From NCBI GenBank assembly GCA_964396165.1, contig CAYNEF010000001.1:62001-126000 (forward strand): a stretch of DNA of 64,000 nt, written 5' to 3'. Below the pieces are notes generated by a model, which was given only the letters and a program-made list of their open reading frames with translations, was not told the DNA's origin and ran no database searches. Both the position numbers and the translations under genes were made by a program. This DNA is from CALCZU01 sp964396165. GTDB taxonomy: Bacteria > Bdellovibrionota > FAC87 > UBA2466. Below are positions 26,921 through 35,654 of the stretch, piece by piece. How positions within the stretch are numbered: position 1 is the first letter of the stretch; the number at the start of each line of letters is the position of its first letter.

Positions 26921-27283
26921 ATGCATAAAGGTCTGTTAAAATTTGTGGGAATTCTAGTAGGAAGTTCTCTTTTATTTGCTTATTTGTTTAGCTTTAAACA
27001 GTCTAAAACCGTAAGCAGTGAAAACCTTAAGTCTTCAAATGCTCAAACTTGTCAAATCTCGGAAATGACACCTACGTCTTGCTCAGGGGATAAGGACGAC
27101 CACGCTGGTTCTGCTGAAGATACTTCACACTGTCAAAAGCACTGCGGCCATGTTCATGCCGGACTTCTCTCAGATGCAAATCTGAATCTCACTTCACCAG
27201 ACTCTAAAAAATCCATCGATTCCCCCGAAAAAACACCCGAAAACGTAATTCTCGATCCTGGCTCTCGTCCTCCCAATCTTTAA
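26921..27283 (+). CDS. Small Cys/His-rich membrane-anchored protein upstream of a czc-type cluster
   Basis: 120 residues: a single hydrophobic anchor (FVGILVGSSLLFAYLF) and a periplasmic tail with clustered metal ligands (DDHAGSAEDTSHCQKHCGHV, then HAG) and a Pro-rich end (DPGSRPPNL). The shape matches small CzcI-like proteins at the head of cation-efflux clusters and is similar to the protein at 19164. It probably binds or senses the metal in the periplasm. It is divergent from the ECF sigma gene. Confidence 0.6.
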   Translation: MHKGLLKFVGILVGSSLLFAYLFSFKQSKTVSSENLKSSNAQTCQISEMTPTSCSGDKDDHAGSAEDTSHCQKHCGHVHAGLLSDANLNLTSPDSKKSIDSPEKTPENVILDPGSRPPNL

Positions 27284-27376
27284 AAATTAGTTTCCTGAAA
27301 TTTATTAAAAACCAAGTCCATGAGTTTACGGTCATAAATACCTTACTCATAAAAATCAAAATTGGAGATTAAACAA

Positions 27377-27826
27377 ATGAAAACTTTAAATCTATTAAGC
27401 GTTGGAATAATTATTACTTCTCTTTCAGCAAGCGTCAGCTATGCTCGCACAAGCTCAATCCGAGGTCGATTCGATCATAGCATGCGAAAACCAGTACTCA
27501 CTGACGTAAAGTGGACCGGAACATTCCGTTGTGAGGAGAAAAAACACGCAGTCGATCATGAGAAAAACCATGAATGCGATCTGGAATTTGTAAATGACGA
27601 TACAAATGAAGTCTGGAACGTTAAAACCACAAAGGCTCTTGAGTCAATGCACCAACAATATGATGGGCCAATAAAAGCACAAATTGAAGCAGTGCGTTCC
27701 CCCCGTTATTTATTAGGAGGAAGTTATGTGGATATCAAAAATATCAAGCTCATGGACGGTGCGGTAAAAGACGATAAGCTTCCTGAAAGTAAAGATAACG
27801 AGAAAATGAGAAATGGCCGTATTTAA
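27377..27826 (+). CDS. Secreted protein of unknown function in the second efflux cluster
   Basis: 149 residues from the ATG behind TTGGAG; an earlier in-frame start would lie in the ribosome binding site. The signal peptide ends near VSYAR. The mature part has two cysteines flanking a His-rich stretch (FRCEEKKHAVDHEKNHECDL) that could bind a metal ion, then a compact beta-like region (YLLGGSYVDIKNIKLMDG). Its family is not recognised. Two hairpins follow, the second a good terminator, so it may be expressed separately from the TolC-pump pair. Confidence 0.6.
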   Translation: MKTLNLLSVGIIITSLSASVSYARTSSIRGRFDHSMRKPVLTDVKWTGTFRCEEKKHAVDHEKNHECDLEFVNDDTNEVWNVKTTKALESMHQQYDGPIKAQIEAVRSPRYLLGGSYVDIKNIKLMDGAVKDDKLPESKDNEKMRNGRI

Positions 27827-27848
27827 TAATCAAACCGTTAAAAAATAG

Positions 27849-27864
27849 GCGTCCGAAAGGACGC
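27849..27864 (+). terminator. Small GNRA-type hairpin
   Basis: GCGTCC-GAAA-GGACGC is a perfect six-base stem with a GAAA tetraloop just after the 27377 gene. It is not followed by a T run, so it may stabilise the mRNA end or act together with the next hairpin. Confidence 0.5.
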
Positions 27865-27870
27865 TCTAAG

Positions 27871-27913
27871 GCCACTATTTCTGTCTACGGAACAGCGGAA
27901 ATAGTGGCTTCTT
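27871..27913 (+). terminator. Rho-independent terminator
   Basis: An 11-base perfect stem (GCCACTATTTC with GAAATAGTGGC) and a T-rich tail (TTCTTTAAT). It separates the 27377 gene from the TolC-pump pair. Confidence 0.75.
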
Positions 27914-27964
27914 TAATGCCATTCCGGCGGTGTTACAACGCTTGTAAAAAGGCAGGGAGAAAAA

Positions 27965-29224
27965 GTGCGTTTAAGCTTATCCAAAATAGCCAAAATAGTA
28001 ACCATCCTGTTCTTGGTTTTGCCTCCAGTACGGGCCGAGGAGGAAGTTAAACCTGAAAAATGGACTTTAACCAAATTGCTTGAAAAGGCTTCGGCCAATT
28101 CTGCAACTGTTAAAGCTGCCGAAAAAGATTCTATTTCAGCTGAAAACCAAGCTTACCAAGCAGGCAAATGGGATAATCCGGAGGTCTCAGCAAACTTTGG
28201 CGAAAAATCCGATAGTAGCACTAAAGGAAACGTCTTTCAGGTTTCCCTGCTTCAAACCGTTCCTGTTTTCGGACAAAAAAGCATCTTGGAAAAAATAGGG
28301 AACCAGCAATTCCTCATTTCCCAAACTGAAAAACAAATCCAAAGCCTAATCCTTCAGCATGAGGTCGTAAAACGAGCTTACCGTCTCGCCGCGGTAGACG
28401 AACAAATGAAACATGTTTCCCATCGCAAGGATAAAATTCACCTAGTTGAACAATATTTAAAAAGCCGCCCCTTTGCCTCCCCCTCTCAATTAGTGGAAAA
28501 AAGCCTGATAGAAAATCGCTTGCGAGAAATAGAAGAGAAATTTGTTCAAATTTCAGCGACAAGGGAAAAAGAATGGCAATCCTTGAACATACTGCTCAAC
28601 TTTTCTTCACCAATTTATCCCGAGCTAAATTGGTTTACCTCTCCTACTCTTCCTAACCGCGAAAGCCTACTTGAAAAAATACAAAAGGATAATTTGGAGA
28701 TCACTAAACAATCAAAGGTGGTTGCGACTTCAGAATTACAGATCGAGCAGGCAGGTAAAAAGGTTTATCCAGAGGTTCGAGTAGGGGGAGGATACAATCA
28801 AGAAATTTTGGGTACTACTGAAAAGTCTTACTATGGAATGCTTCAGCTCAGTATCCCTCTTCTAGACAGGGGGGGCTATGGGCTTGAAGCAGCAAAAGCC
28901 AAACGCGAAGCAGAGACTTACCGATTGGAGCAACAGCGACGCGAGACGGTTAGCAAGTTTGGAGAAGCGTGGGCTGAGCTGACTGAAGGGACAAGGCGAC
29001 TAGAATTATTTCCACTGTCACTAGTCCCAAAACTTGAGAATCAAATGAAAGTCACCGAAGCAAATTGGCGAAAGGGATTAGTGCAAGTAGCGTCATTTCT
29101 CGAACTAGAAAACCAAGTACATGAACAAGCTGTAAAAGTATTTGATGCGCAAATGGCTTATGTCGAAGCTCTAAGTCACGTGCTTCTCTCGTCGGGACAG
29201 TCTTTTCCTGTGGAGGGAAAATAA
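27965..29224 (+). CDS. TolC/CzcC-type outer membrane efflux protein
   Basis: 419 residues from GTG 27965, behind CAGGGAG. A signal peptide (MRLSLSKIAKIVTILFLVLPPVRA) leads into a CzcC-like protein: SANSATVKAAEKDS, NPEVSANFGEKSD and, in the second half, YPEVRVGGGYNQE. It should form the outer-membrane channel for the RND pump encoded one base downstream. No adaptor gene lies between them or beside them. Confidence 0.88.
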   Translation: MRLSLSKIAKIVTILFLVLPPVRAEEEVKPEKWTLTKLLEKASANSATVKAAEKDSISAENQAYQAGKWDNPEVSANFGEKSDSSTKGNVFQVSLLQTVPVFGQKSILEKIGNQQFLISQTEKQIQSLILQHEVVKRAYRLAAVDEQMKHVSHRKDKIHLVEQYLKSRPFASPSQLVEKSLIENRLREIEEKFVQISATREKEWQSLNILLNFSSPIYPELNWFTSPTLPNRESLLEKIQKDNLEITKQSKVVATSELQIEQAGKKVYPEVRVGGGYNQEILGTTEKSYYGMLQLSIPLLDRGGYGLEAAKAKREAETYRLEQQRRETVSKFGEAWAELTEGTRRLELFPLSLVPKLENQMKVTEANWRKGLVQVASFLELENQVHEQAVKVFDAQMAYVEALSHVLLSSGQSFPVEGK

Positions 29225-29225
29225 A

Positions 29226-32200
29226 ATGCTCAATACTCTTGTGGAATCAGGCCTTCGTAATCGTCTTTGGGTATTTTCCCTTTTTGGCGCGCTTGCACTC
29301 TTAGGAATCGGTGCAGTTATTAGCCTTCCTCTGGATGCTGTTCCAGATATAACGAATGTTCAAGTTGTTGTTAATACGAAAACAAATGCTTTAGATCCAG
29401 GAAAGATAGAAAAGCTCGTTACCTACCCCATCGAAACTGAGCTTTCGGGGATGCCGGGCGTTGAGCAAGTCCGATCTCTTTCCAAATATGGGCTCTCCCA
29501 AGTAGTCGTTATTTTCGAGGAAGGCACCAATATCTATTTTGCGAGACAACTTGTTTCCGAGCGACTTCAAGGAGCGCGCGAAAATATTCCAAGCGGGCTC
29601 TCCCCCGAAATGGCTCCTGTTACAACCGGCCTTGGCGAAGTACTGATGTATGTGGTGACAGCAAAGCCAGGCTCTGATTTAGCGAAAAAAACCGAGAAAG
29701 AACAACTTTTATACTTGAGAGAGATGCAAGACTTTGTCATTCGCCCACAACTTAAAAAAATTACCGGTGTGGCTGACGTTGACACTAACGGAGGATTCCT
29801 TAAAGAAGTGCATATCAACTTCGTTCCAGAACGCCTCGCCCACTTTGGGCTATCTTTGGATAAATTCATCACAAAGATCGATTCCCTAGGAGAAAGTTTC
29901 GGCGGAGGCTACATACAAAAAGAAGGGAATCAAGTAATAGTTCGGGCAACGGGCAAGGTGGCCGATCTTGAAACCATTTCCAACTTGCCATTAAGTTTAA
30001 ATGTAAGTGGAAAACCAATTCGGATAAAAGACGTTGCAGATGTAAGCGTTAATAGCGCTCTTCGACTGGGAGCTGCAACTTTTGGGGGTAAAGAAACGGT
30101 ACTGGGCACAGTTCTCATGTTAATTGGTGGAAATAGTCGAGAAGTTTCCTCGCAAGCAGAAGACTTTTTAAAAAGAGAAATTCAGCTACCGCAAGATGCT
30201 GACGTGAACATTGTTTATTCTCGAAGCCACCTTGTGGGCGCCACTATTCATACTATCCTTAAGAATCTCTTTGAAGGGGCGCTGCTAGTTGTCGTAGTCC
30301 TGTTACTTTTATTGGGCAATTTTAGAGCTGCCTTAACCGTTGCGCTTGCTATCCCAATCTCGATGCTTTTTGCGCTTAAAGGCATGGCAATTTCCAAAAT
30401 TTCAGCGAACTTGATGAGCCTTGGGGCAATTGATTTTGGGCTGCTTGTGGATGGTTCTGTCGTTCTCATTGAAAATATCGTTCGAAGATTTGAAGAACTT
30501 CATGGAAAAGTTATCGATAAAAAAGAAAAACTGGAAATTGTATTAGAAGCAAGCCAAGAGGTTTTAAAACCCATCGTATTTGGACTTTTAATCATCATGC
30601 TAGTCTACGTACCCATCCTTTATTTAGAGGGTGTCGAAGGAAAAATGTTTAGACCAATGGCGGCAACGGTGCTTTTAGCTTTGGGCGCAAGTCTTATTGT
30701 TGCCTTGTTTCTTATGCCTGCATTGGCTTATTTCCTTATCCCCAGCAAAATTAAGGAAACAGAACCCTGGCTCTTTCGTATCATTAAAAATCTTTATCAA
30801 CCGTTGTTGAAGGTTAGTTTAAAGCAACGATGGATAGTCGGCGTTATTACGTTAATTCCAGCCACTCTCGCAATCTTTCTATTTTTTCAACTGGGGTCTG
30901 ATTTCGTGCCTCAGTTGGACGAAGGAGATTTAGTCATTAACCTTGCAAGGGAATCCCGGCAGGGAATAGACGAGTCGGTAATTCGCCAAAAACAGGCTGA
31001 GGAAATTATCGGGAGTTTTAAAGAGGTTGAATCCGTTTTTTCCCGAATGGGCACCCCTGAATCAGCCCTTGATCCTATGGGACCCTATTTAGCGGATACT
31101 TTTGTAATCTTGAAAAAGAATAAAAATGAATGGCCCCAAATATCAGGTAGAACGAGGACAAAAGAAGAACTGTTTGAGGCTATCAAAGTTGAGCTTGAAA
31201 AAAATAACCCGACCCAAGAAGTTTCACCTAATCAGCCCATTGCGATGCGATTTAATGAGATACTTGAGGGATCTCGAGCGGATATTTCCCTTAGAATTTA
31301 TGGACCCGATCTGGACAAGCTTGTTGAATATTCAGAAAAGGCGCAAAAGATTTTGTCTGATATGAAAGGAATATCCTCCCTTGAATCAGATCCTTTAACA
31401 GCCCTGACCAAAGGTCCAGTACTCGATGTGGTCTTGGACTACGAAAAAATGGCGCGCTTCGGACTTTCGCTTCGCGATGTGAATGGCGTTCTAGAGAGTG
31501 CGATGAGCGGACGTGAAGTCGGATCTTTTTACGAGGGAGATAGGAGGTTTGCTATCGTTCTACATCTTAAAGAAAGCTTAAGAAATGACATTTCTCAAAT
31601 TGCCGCTGTTCCGGTAAGTCTTCCTGATGGGGGAACTATTCCTTTGTCATCCGTCGCTACCATTAGCGAACATGACCAGGTTACAACAGTCGCAAGAAGC
31701 GGTGCCAGAAGATATTCCGCGTTGTCTATTTTTCTTAAGGACAGGGATATTGCGAGTTTCGTTGTGGAAGCAAAAGAGCGAATTAAAAGCCAGTTGAATT
31801 TGGACTCAAATTATACGGTCGAATGGGGAGGACAATTCAAAAACTTGGAAAGAGCCCGCAAAACTCTCTTTATTATTATTCCAATTACACTTCTTGTGAT
31901 CTTTATTCTCCTACTAAAAAGTTTTGGTAACATTCGCCACTCACTGCTGGTTTTTAGCGCGATTCCATTCGCTGTAGTTGGGGGAGTATTCGCACTTTAT
32001 TTTAGAGGAATTAATTTTAGCGTCTCTGCAGCGGTAGGTTTCATTGCTTTAGCGGGTATCGCTACACTGAATAGTATGGTGATGGTAAGTTTCTTTAATC
32101 AACTTCGTGCTAAGGGAGAAGGGATAGAGGATACAATCTTTAAAGGCGCCCTTCTAAGGCTTCGTCCCGTTGCGATGACAGCGCTTGTAGCTAGCTTAGG

Positions 32201-32381
32201 GTTTCTTCCCATGGCATTAAATACCGGCATGGGCGCCGAAGTGCAACGCCCCCTTGCCACCGTTGTCATTGGCGGACTTTTCACCTCAACAATTTTGACT
32301 CTTATTGTTGTACCTATATTATACGGCTGGATTGAGAAAAAGTTTGGCACGGAGAGTTCCACTCCAGTAGACCGCGTTTAA
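29226..32381 (+). CDS. czcA: HME-RND heavy-metal efflux pump, CzcA type
   Basis: 1051 residues, full length. The start (MLNTLVESGLRNRLWVFSL, LPLDAVPDITNVQVVV) and the proton-relay motif near residue 402 (DFGLLVDGSVVLIENIVRR) match the CzcA branch, which exports Co, Zn, Cd or Ni. All the periplasmic and membrane parts appear intact. Translation is coupled to the TolC gene, whose stop is one base upstream. The pump and channel would need an adaptor that is not encoded nearby. Likely under the ECF sigma pair on the other side of the 26921 gene, judging by position. Confidence 0.93.
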   Translation: MLNTLVESGLRNRLWVFSLFGALALLGIGAVISLPLDAVPDITNVQVVVNTKTNALDPGKIEKLVTYPIETELSGMPGVEQVRSLSKYGLSQVVVIFEEGTNIYFARQLVSERLQGARENIPSGLSPEMAPVTTGLGEVLMYVVTAKPGSDLAKKTEKEQLLYLREMQDFVIRPQLKKITGVADVDTNGGFLKEVHINFVPERLAHFGLSLDKFITKIDSLGESFGGGYIQKEGNQVIVRATGKVADLETISNLPLSLNVSGKPIRIKDVADVSVNSALRLGAATFGGKETVLGTVLMLIGGNSREVSSQAEDFLKREIQLPQDADVNIVYSRSHLVGATIHTILKNLFEGALLVVVVLLLLLGNFRAALTVALAIPISMLFALKGMAISKISANLMSLGAIDFGLLVDGSVVLIENIVRRFEELHGKVIDKKEKLEIVLEASQEVLKPIVFGLLIIMLVYVPILYLEGVEGKMFRPMAATVLLALGASLIVALFLMPALAYFLIPSKIKETEPWLFRIIKNLYQPLLKVSLKQRWIVGVITLIPATLAIFLFFQLGSDFVPQLDEGDLVINLARESRQGIDESVIRQKQAEEIIGSFKEVESVFSRMGTPESALDPMGPYLADTFVILKKNKNEWPQISGRTRTKEELFEAIKVELEKNNPTQEVSPNQPIAMRFNEILEGSRADISLRIYGPDLDKLVEYSEKAQKILSDMKGISSLESDPLTALTKGPVLDVVLDYEKMARFGLSLRDVNGVLESAMSGREVGSFYEGDRRFAIVLHLKESLRNDISQIAAVPVSLPDGGTIPLSSVATISEHDQVTTVARSGARRYSALSIFLKDRDIASFVVEAKERIKSQLNLDSNYTVEWGGQFKNLERARKTLFIIIPITLLVIFILLLKSFGNIRHSLLVFSAIPFAVVGGVFALYFRGINFSVSAAVGFIALAGIATLNSMVMVSFFNQLRAKGEGIEDTIFKGALLRLRPVAMTALVASLGFLPMALNTGMGAEVQRPLATVVIGGLFTSTILTLIVVPILYGWIEKKFGTESSTPVDRV

Positions 32382-32508
32382 GATACTATGTCATTATCTG
32401 AACACACTCATTCTAAACTCTAATCTAGGTATTGCAAATTCTTCCTATAGAGAATATGTTCAAAAAAAATCAGGGCCGGGTACAACCTTCTTGATTTTCA
32501 AAGACGGA

Positions 32509-32540
32509 ATGGGGGCTATGAAAATAGCTCCCATTTTTTA
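32509..32540 (+). terminator. Rho-independent terminator
   Basis: ATGGGGGCTAT paired with ATAGCTCCCAT (one wobble), GAAA loop and TTTTTTATT. It lies about 130 bp after the czcA stop and closes the efflux cluster. Confidence 0.8.
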
Positions 32541-32576
32541 TTAATATCTTAAATAGCAAAAAGTAAGGCTAGAAAA

Positions 32577-32792
32577 TTAGGGACGCTTCCGTCTCTTTAA
32601 CCATACTAATACTTCCGAAGTTTGGTACCGTACCGCTCTCCCTATTTTAAAATAGGGAAGTCCGTCATCTACCATGAGTTTATTGATATAGCTTACAGAG
32701 ATAGCTAATCTTTCTGAAAGTTGATCCTTTGTAACCAAAAACTCTGACTCGCTGAATATGGGGCTAGGTTTTTGCACTTCAGTTGAACGCAT
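32577..32792 (-). CDS. Excisionase/AlpA-like helix-turn-helix protein
   Basis: 71 residues with a single winged HTH: FLVTKDQLSERLAISVSYIN, LPYFKIGRAVRY, then SEVLVWLKRRK. This is the Xis/AlpA-type DNA-binding pattern of small proteins carried by integrated elements or controlling them. No integrase gene is intact nearby. It marks the left end of a stretch (32.5-39.4 kb) rich in accessory genes. Confidence 0.75.
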   Translation of the reverse strand: MRSTEVQKPSPIFSESEFLVTKDQLSERLAISVSYINKLMVDDGLPYFKIGRAVRYQTSEVLVWLKRRKRP

Positions 32793-33068
32793 TTTATTTC
32801 TTCAAAAAAAGATTTTTCACTCATATAGGAATTTATTGGCAACAGAAATCGAAAGTTTACAATTCCTCCCGCAACAACGCAACGAATCATACCACCTTTT
32901 TATCACTAACTCCTAGCTAAGCGAGCCAAAAGAGAATCCGGAGGACTGAAGTCCTATTAGTTATGGAAGTGCCCGACTTACCTATACAAATGAAAAGCAC
33001 GGAAAGCTGGGTGGCAATTATTGGACTGATTTAAAGACAACTGGCCCGCTAACACTATTTAAGAAATC
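32793..33068. other. Intergenic region without a clear feature
   Basis: About 275 bp, AT-rich. The only visible structure is a short hairpin AGGACTGAAGTCCT near 32941. No ORF is convincing. Confidence 0.3.
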
Positions 33069-33488
33069 TTAGTCGGAGCTATGCTCCTGTGCGAAAGCTT
33101 CGATTCTGGATTTAAGTTCATCTCGAACTTTTCGAAAACGACTTAACTCTTCTTCTTCAGAGCCCCCTTTGCCAGCAGGATCAGGCAAAGGCCAATGCAC
33201 TTTAGTTGCCCTAGAAACCATCTGTGGGCACACTTCTTCCGCGCATAAAGTAATCACATAATTTAAACTAGCAATGAATCCCGGATGCAAGTCATCGTAT
33301 GACTTAGAGTGATGACTGGTAATGTCGATACCAATCTCATTCAGCGTCTTTATGGCACTGGGATTTACTTTCGACGGTGCAGATCCCGCGCTCTCCACTT
33401 TCACGCTTTTATCGAATATCTTTTTAGCAAGGCCTTCTGCCATTTGGCTCCTTGCTGAATTTGCGACACACATAAATAGAATATTCAT
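33069..33488 (-). CDS. arsC: Arsenate reductase, thioredoxin-coupled (LMW phosphatase family)
   Basis: 139 residues. The phosphatase-type P-loop is MCVANSARS with Cys7, and the redox cysteines are in ITLCAEEVCPQM. WPLPDPAGKGG is the Asp-containing loop. The enzyme reduces arsenate to arsenite in the cytoplasm; the arsenite is then exported by Acr3. Its start overlaps the acr3 stop by 4 bp, and it is the last gene of the merR-arsI-acr3-arsC operon. Confidence 0.93.
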   Translation of the reverse strand: MNILFMCVANSARSQMAEGLAKKIFDKSVKVESAGSAPSKVNPSAIKTLNEIGIDITSHHSKSYDDLHPGFIASLNYVITLCAEEVCPQMVSRATKVHWPLPDPAGKGGSEEEELSRFRKVRDELKSRIEAFAQEHSSD

Positions 33489-34531
33489 AATAGTTTCTCC
33501 TCAAAGCGTCTTTTTCTCAACCAAAAGGCAGCCTGGACAAGCGAGATCAGTACCGGCACCTCAACCAAAGGTCCTATAACAGTCGCGAATGATGCCCCAT
33601 GCGCTATTCCGAAAGTCGCAATCGCTACCGCAATCGCTAGTTCAAAGTTATTCGAAGCGGCTGTAAAAGATAGACTGGTTGCTTCTCGATAATTCGCGCC
33701 AGCCTTTTGACTTAATATGAATGATAAAAAGAACATTACTACGAAATAGATGGCGAGTGGAATCGCTATACGTAAGGTGTCTACTGGTAAGGCGAGGACC
33801 GTATCCCCTTTTAAAGAAAACATAACCTCAATTGTGAATAAGAGTGCCGCTAAAGTTATCGGACTGATCCGAGGAATAAACTCCTTGTCGTACCAATCAA
33901 TTCCTTTTGTAGGTCGCAAGATAAGTCTTGTAATAAAACCAGCCGAGAAAGGGATGCCTAGGTAAATACCTACTGATTTTGCGATATCCCAAATCGTTAC
34001 ATGCAATTGTAGACTTTGGAGTCCTAACCAACTTGGAAATAGAGTTAAAAAGAGATAGGCATAGAAAGGAAAGAATAGGATTTGAAAAATAGAATTAAGA
34101 GCGACGAGCCCGGCGCAGTACTCGGCACTTCCTTCCGCAAGTTCATTCCATACGATAACCATGGCTATGCAACGGGCAATTCCCATTAGCATTAACCCTG
34201 CCATATACTCAGGTTTGTCTTTTAAAAAAATAATGGCCAGAAAAAACATGAGCAAGGGTCCGATAAGCCAATTTTGAATTAGGGAGAGAGCTAGGATTTT
34301 TTTATTACGGAAAACCTCTCCTAATTTTTCGTACTGCACCTTCGCCAAAGGGGGATACATCATAAGGATCAATCCTACGGCGATAGGAATTGAAGTCGTT
34401 CCCAAACTAAATTGAGTAAGGGCTTTCCCCAGTTGTGGCGCAAATACACTTATGACTAACCCCAGGCCCATGGCCAAAAAAATCCAAAGGGTTAAGTATC
34501 TATCTAAAAAAGAAAGTTTCTTGGTTTTCAT
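33485..34531 (-). CDS. acr3: Arsenite efflux permease Acr3
   Basis: 348 residues from the ATG at 34531, chosen so that the start does not overlap arsI; a longer frame begins at 34558. Ten membrane helices are predicted. The Acr3 signature ARCIAMVIVWNELAEGSAEY contains the conserved cysteine, followed by CAGLVALNSIFQ. It exports As(III) with proton coupling. Placed between arsI and arsC. Confidence 0.93.
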   Translation of the reverse strand: MKTKKLSFLDRYLTLWIFLAMGLGLVISVFAPQLGKALTQFSLGTTSIPIAVGLILMMYPPLAKVQYEKLGEVFRNKKILALSLIQNWLIGPLLMFFLAIIFLKDKPEYMAGLMLMGIARCIAMVIVWNELAEGSAEYCAGLVALNSIFQILFFPFYAYLFLTLFPSWLGLQSLQLHVTIWDIAKSVGIYLGIPFSAGFITRLILRPTKGIDWYDKEFIPRISPITLAALLFTIEVMFSLKGDTVLALPVDTLRIAIPLAIYFVVMFFLSFILSQKAGANYREATSLSFTAASNNFELAIAVAIATFGIAHGASFATVIGPLVEVPVLISLVQAAFWLRKRRFEEKLL

Positions 34532-34548
34532 GGCAGGTATCATTGGCA

Positions 34549-34989
34549 TTAGCAACACTTAGCGGCTGTTGAACAAGCGTTTGCTTTTGGAACCAACCTT
34601 GGCGGTTCTGTTCCGACCGCGGGTAACTGTTCGTGTACAAAAAAGACTTCCCATGAGTTCCCATCCGGATCTTGAAACCAAAATTTGTCTTGCTTCGCAA
34701 AGCAGCAATCCGTTGCTTCCTCTATCAACGTTGGGATGTTTTTCGCAGAAAGATTTTTTTGCCACTCCTTCACTTCATCAACGCTCTCGACCTCAATACC
34801 AAGATGGTTCACATGACTTGCTTTTCTGCCATCTACCGCTTCATGCATGGCAAAGTTCAGAGCTAGCGTCTTTAAATCAAATTTTGCATAGGTTGCAGAT
34901 TGTTTTTGAGGTTCTACTCCAAATACAGTTCGATAGAAATCTACTGATTTTTTTAAGTTCAATACATTAATAGATAGATGTGGTCTCAT
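34549..34989 (-). CDS. arsI: ArsI/CadI-type VOC-fold protein
   Basis: 146 residues from the ATG at 34989, behind AAAGGAG. It has the VOC fold of the ArsI family (RPHLSINVLNLKKSVDFY, HVNHLGIEVESVDE, FWFQDPDGNSWEVFF) and the vicinal cysteine pair TDCCFAKQD that binds trivalent arsenicals. ArsI cleaves the C-As bond of methylarsenite and related organoarsenicals; close relatives (CadI) respond to cadmium. The C-terminus carries an extra cysteine set (ACSTAAKCC), as seen in several relatives. Part of the ars operon. Confidence 0.88.
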   Translation of the reverse strand: MRPHLSINVLNLKKSVDFYRTVFGVEPQKQSATYAKFDLKTLALNFAMHEAVDGRKASHVNHLGIEVESVDEVKEWQKNLSAKNIPTLIEEATDCCFAKQDKFWFQDPDGNSWEVFFVHEQLPAVGTEPPRLVPKANACSTAAKCC

Positions 34990-34999
34990 TCGGTCTCCT

Positions 35000-35398
35000 T
35001 TAACAACCTTTTTCAAAGCAATCGAAAATTCGGCACTCTCGCATGGATTGCTCTCCCTCACCGCAAACTTTTGAAAGTCGGAAAAGAGAAGCTTTCATCT
35101 GCTTCAGATCCTCAATCTTTTTACGAATCTCCTGGATCTTCTCATTGGCCTTTTCTTGTACCTGGGCACCAGTAATTTTTCGCTTGGATTGTATATCCAA
35201 GAGTTCTTTTACTTCCCGTAAGGTAAACCCAAGTTCCTGAGCACGCTTAACAAAGCGAACACGGGAGGCCTCATCGTTTGTATAGAGCCTAAAACCGCCA
35301 TCACGGCGTTGGGGCTTTTTGATTAGCCCCTTCCGCTCATAAAAACGAATGGTTTCAACTCCTACACCGGCGAGCTTAGCTAATTTTCCAATCGTCAT
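35000..35398 (-). CDS. MerR-family metal-responsive regulator of the ars operon
   Basis: 132 residues from the ATG at 35398. The N-terminal MerR HTH is clear (TIGKLAKLAGVGVETIRFYE, LYTNDEASRVRFV), followed by the dimerisation helix. The C-terminal sensor loop has five cysteines (SKVCGEGEQSMRECRIFDC, FEKGC). An 8-4-8 operator of MerR form lies just upstream (35420-35439). Regulators of ars operons are usually ArsR; a MerR family member in that role is less common. It is the first gene of the operon, so it is autoregulated. Confidence 0.9.
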   Translation of the reverse strand: MTIGKLAKLAGVGVETIRFYERKGLIKKPQRRDGGFRLYTNDEASRVRFVKRAQELGFTLREVKELLDIQSKRKITGAQVQEKANEKIQEIRKKIEDLKQMKASLFRLSKVCGEGEQSMRECRIFDCFEKGC

Positions 35399-35419
35399 AT
35401 CCACACCTAACACCCTACA

Positions 35420-35439
35420 CTCCGTACCATAGTACGGAG
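35420..35439 (-). promoter_or_regulatory. MerR-type operator in the operon promoter
   Basis: Perfect inverted repeat CTCCGTAC-4-GTACGGAG between a -35 TTGACT (35438-35443, minus strand) and a -10 TAGGGT (35412-35417), with a 20-bp spacer. The long spacer is the defining feature of MerR-activated promoters, and the sequence closely resembles that of mer operons (TCCGTAC...GTACGGA). Confidence 0.85.
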
Positions 35440-35654
35440 TCAATGGTAATCTTGATTTGAGCCAATTATTCAGTTTGAAGCAGGAATTGGACATTGATTC
35501 CTACAGAACGTACATTTTACTAGACAAAGACTTTTCCACCACTAGGCACATATTTTCAAATGGAAAGATTGTTTACGCTTCAAACGTGGGACGATTGCAC
35601 CGTAGGGTTAGAAGATCAGCTTAATATTATTAGCTTTTGATTTCTAGTATATAT

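Noticed and set aside
32705..32890. Minus-strand frame overlapping the excisionase-like gene
   Set aside because: Different frame from the HTH gene, no domain, and no start signal.
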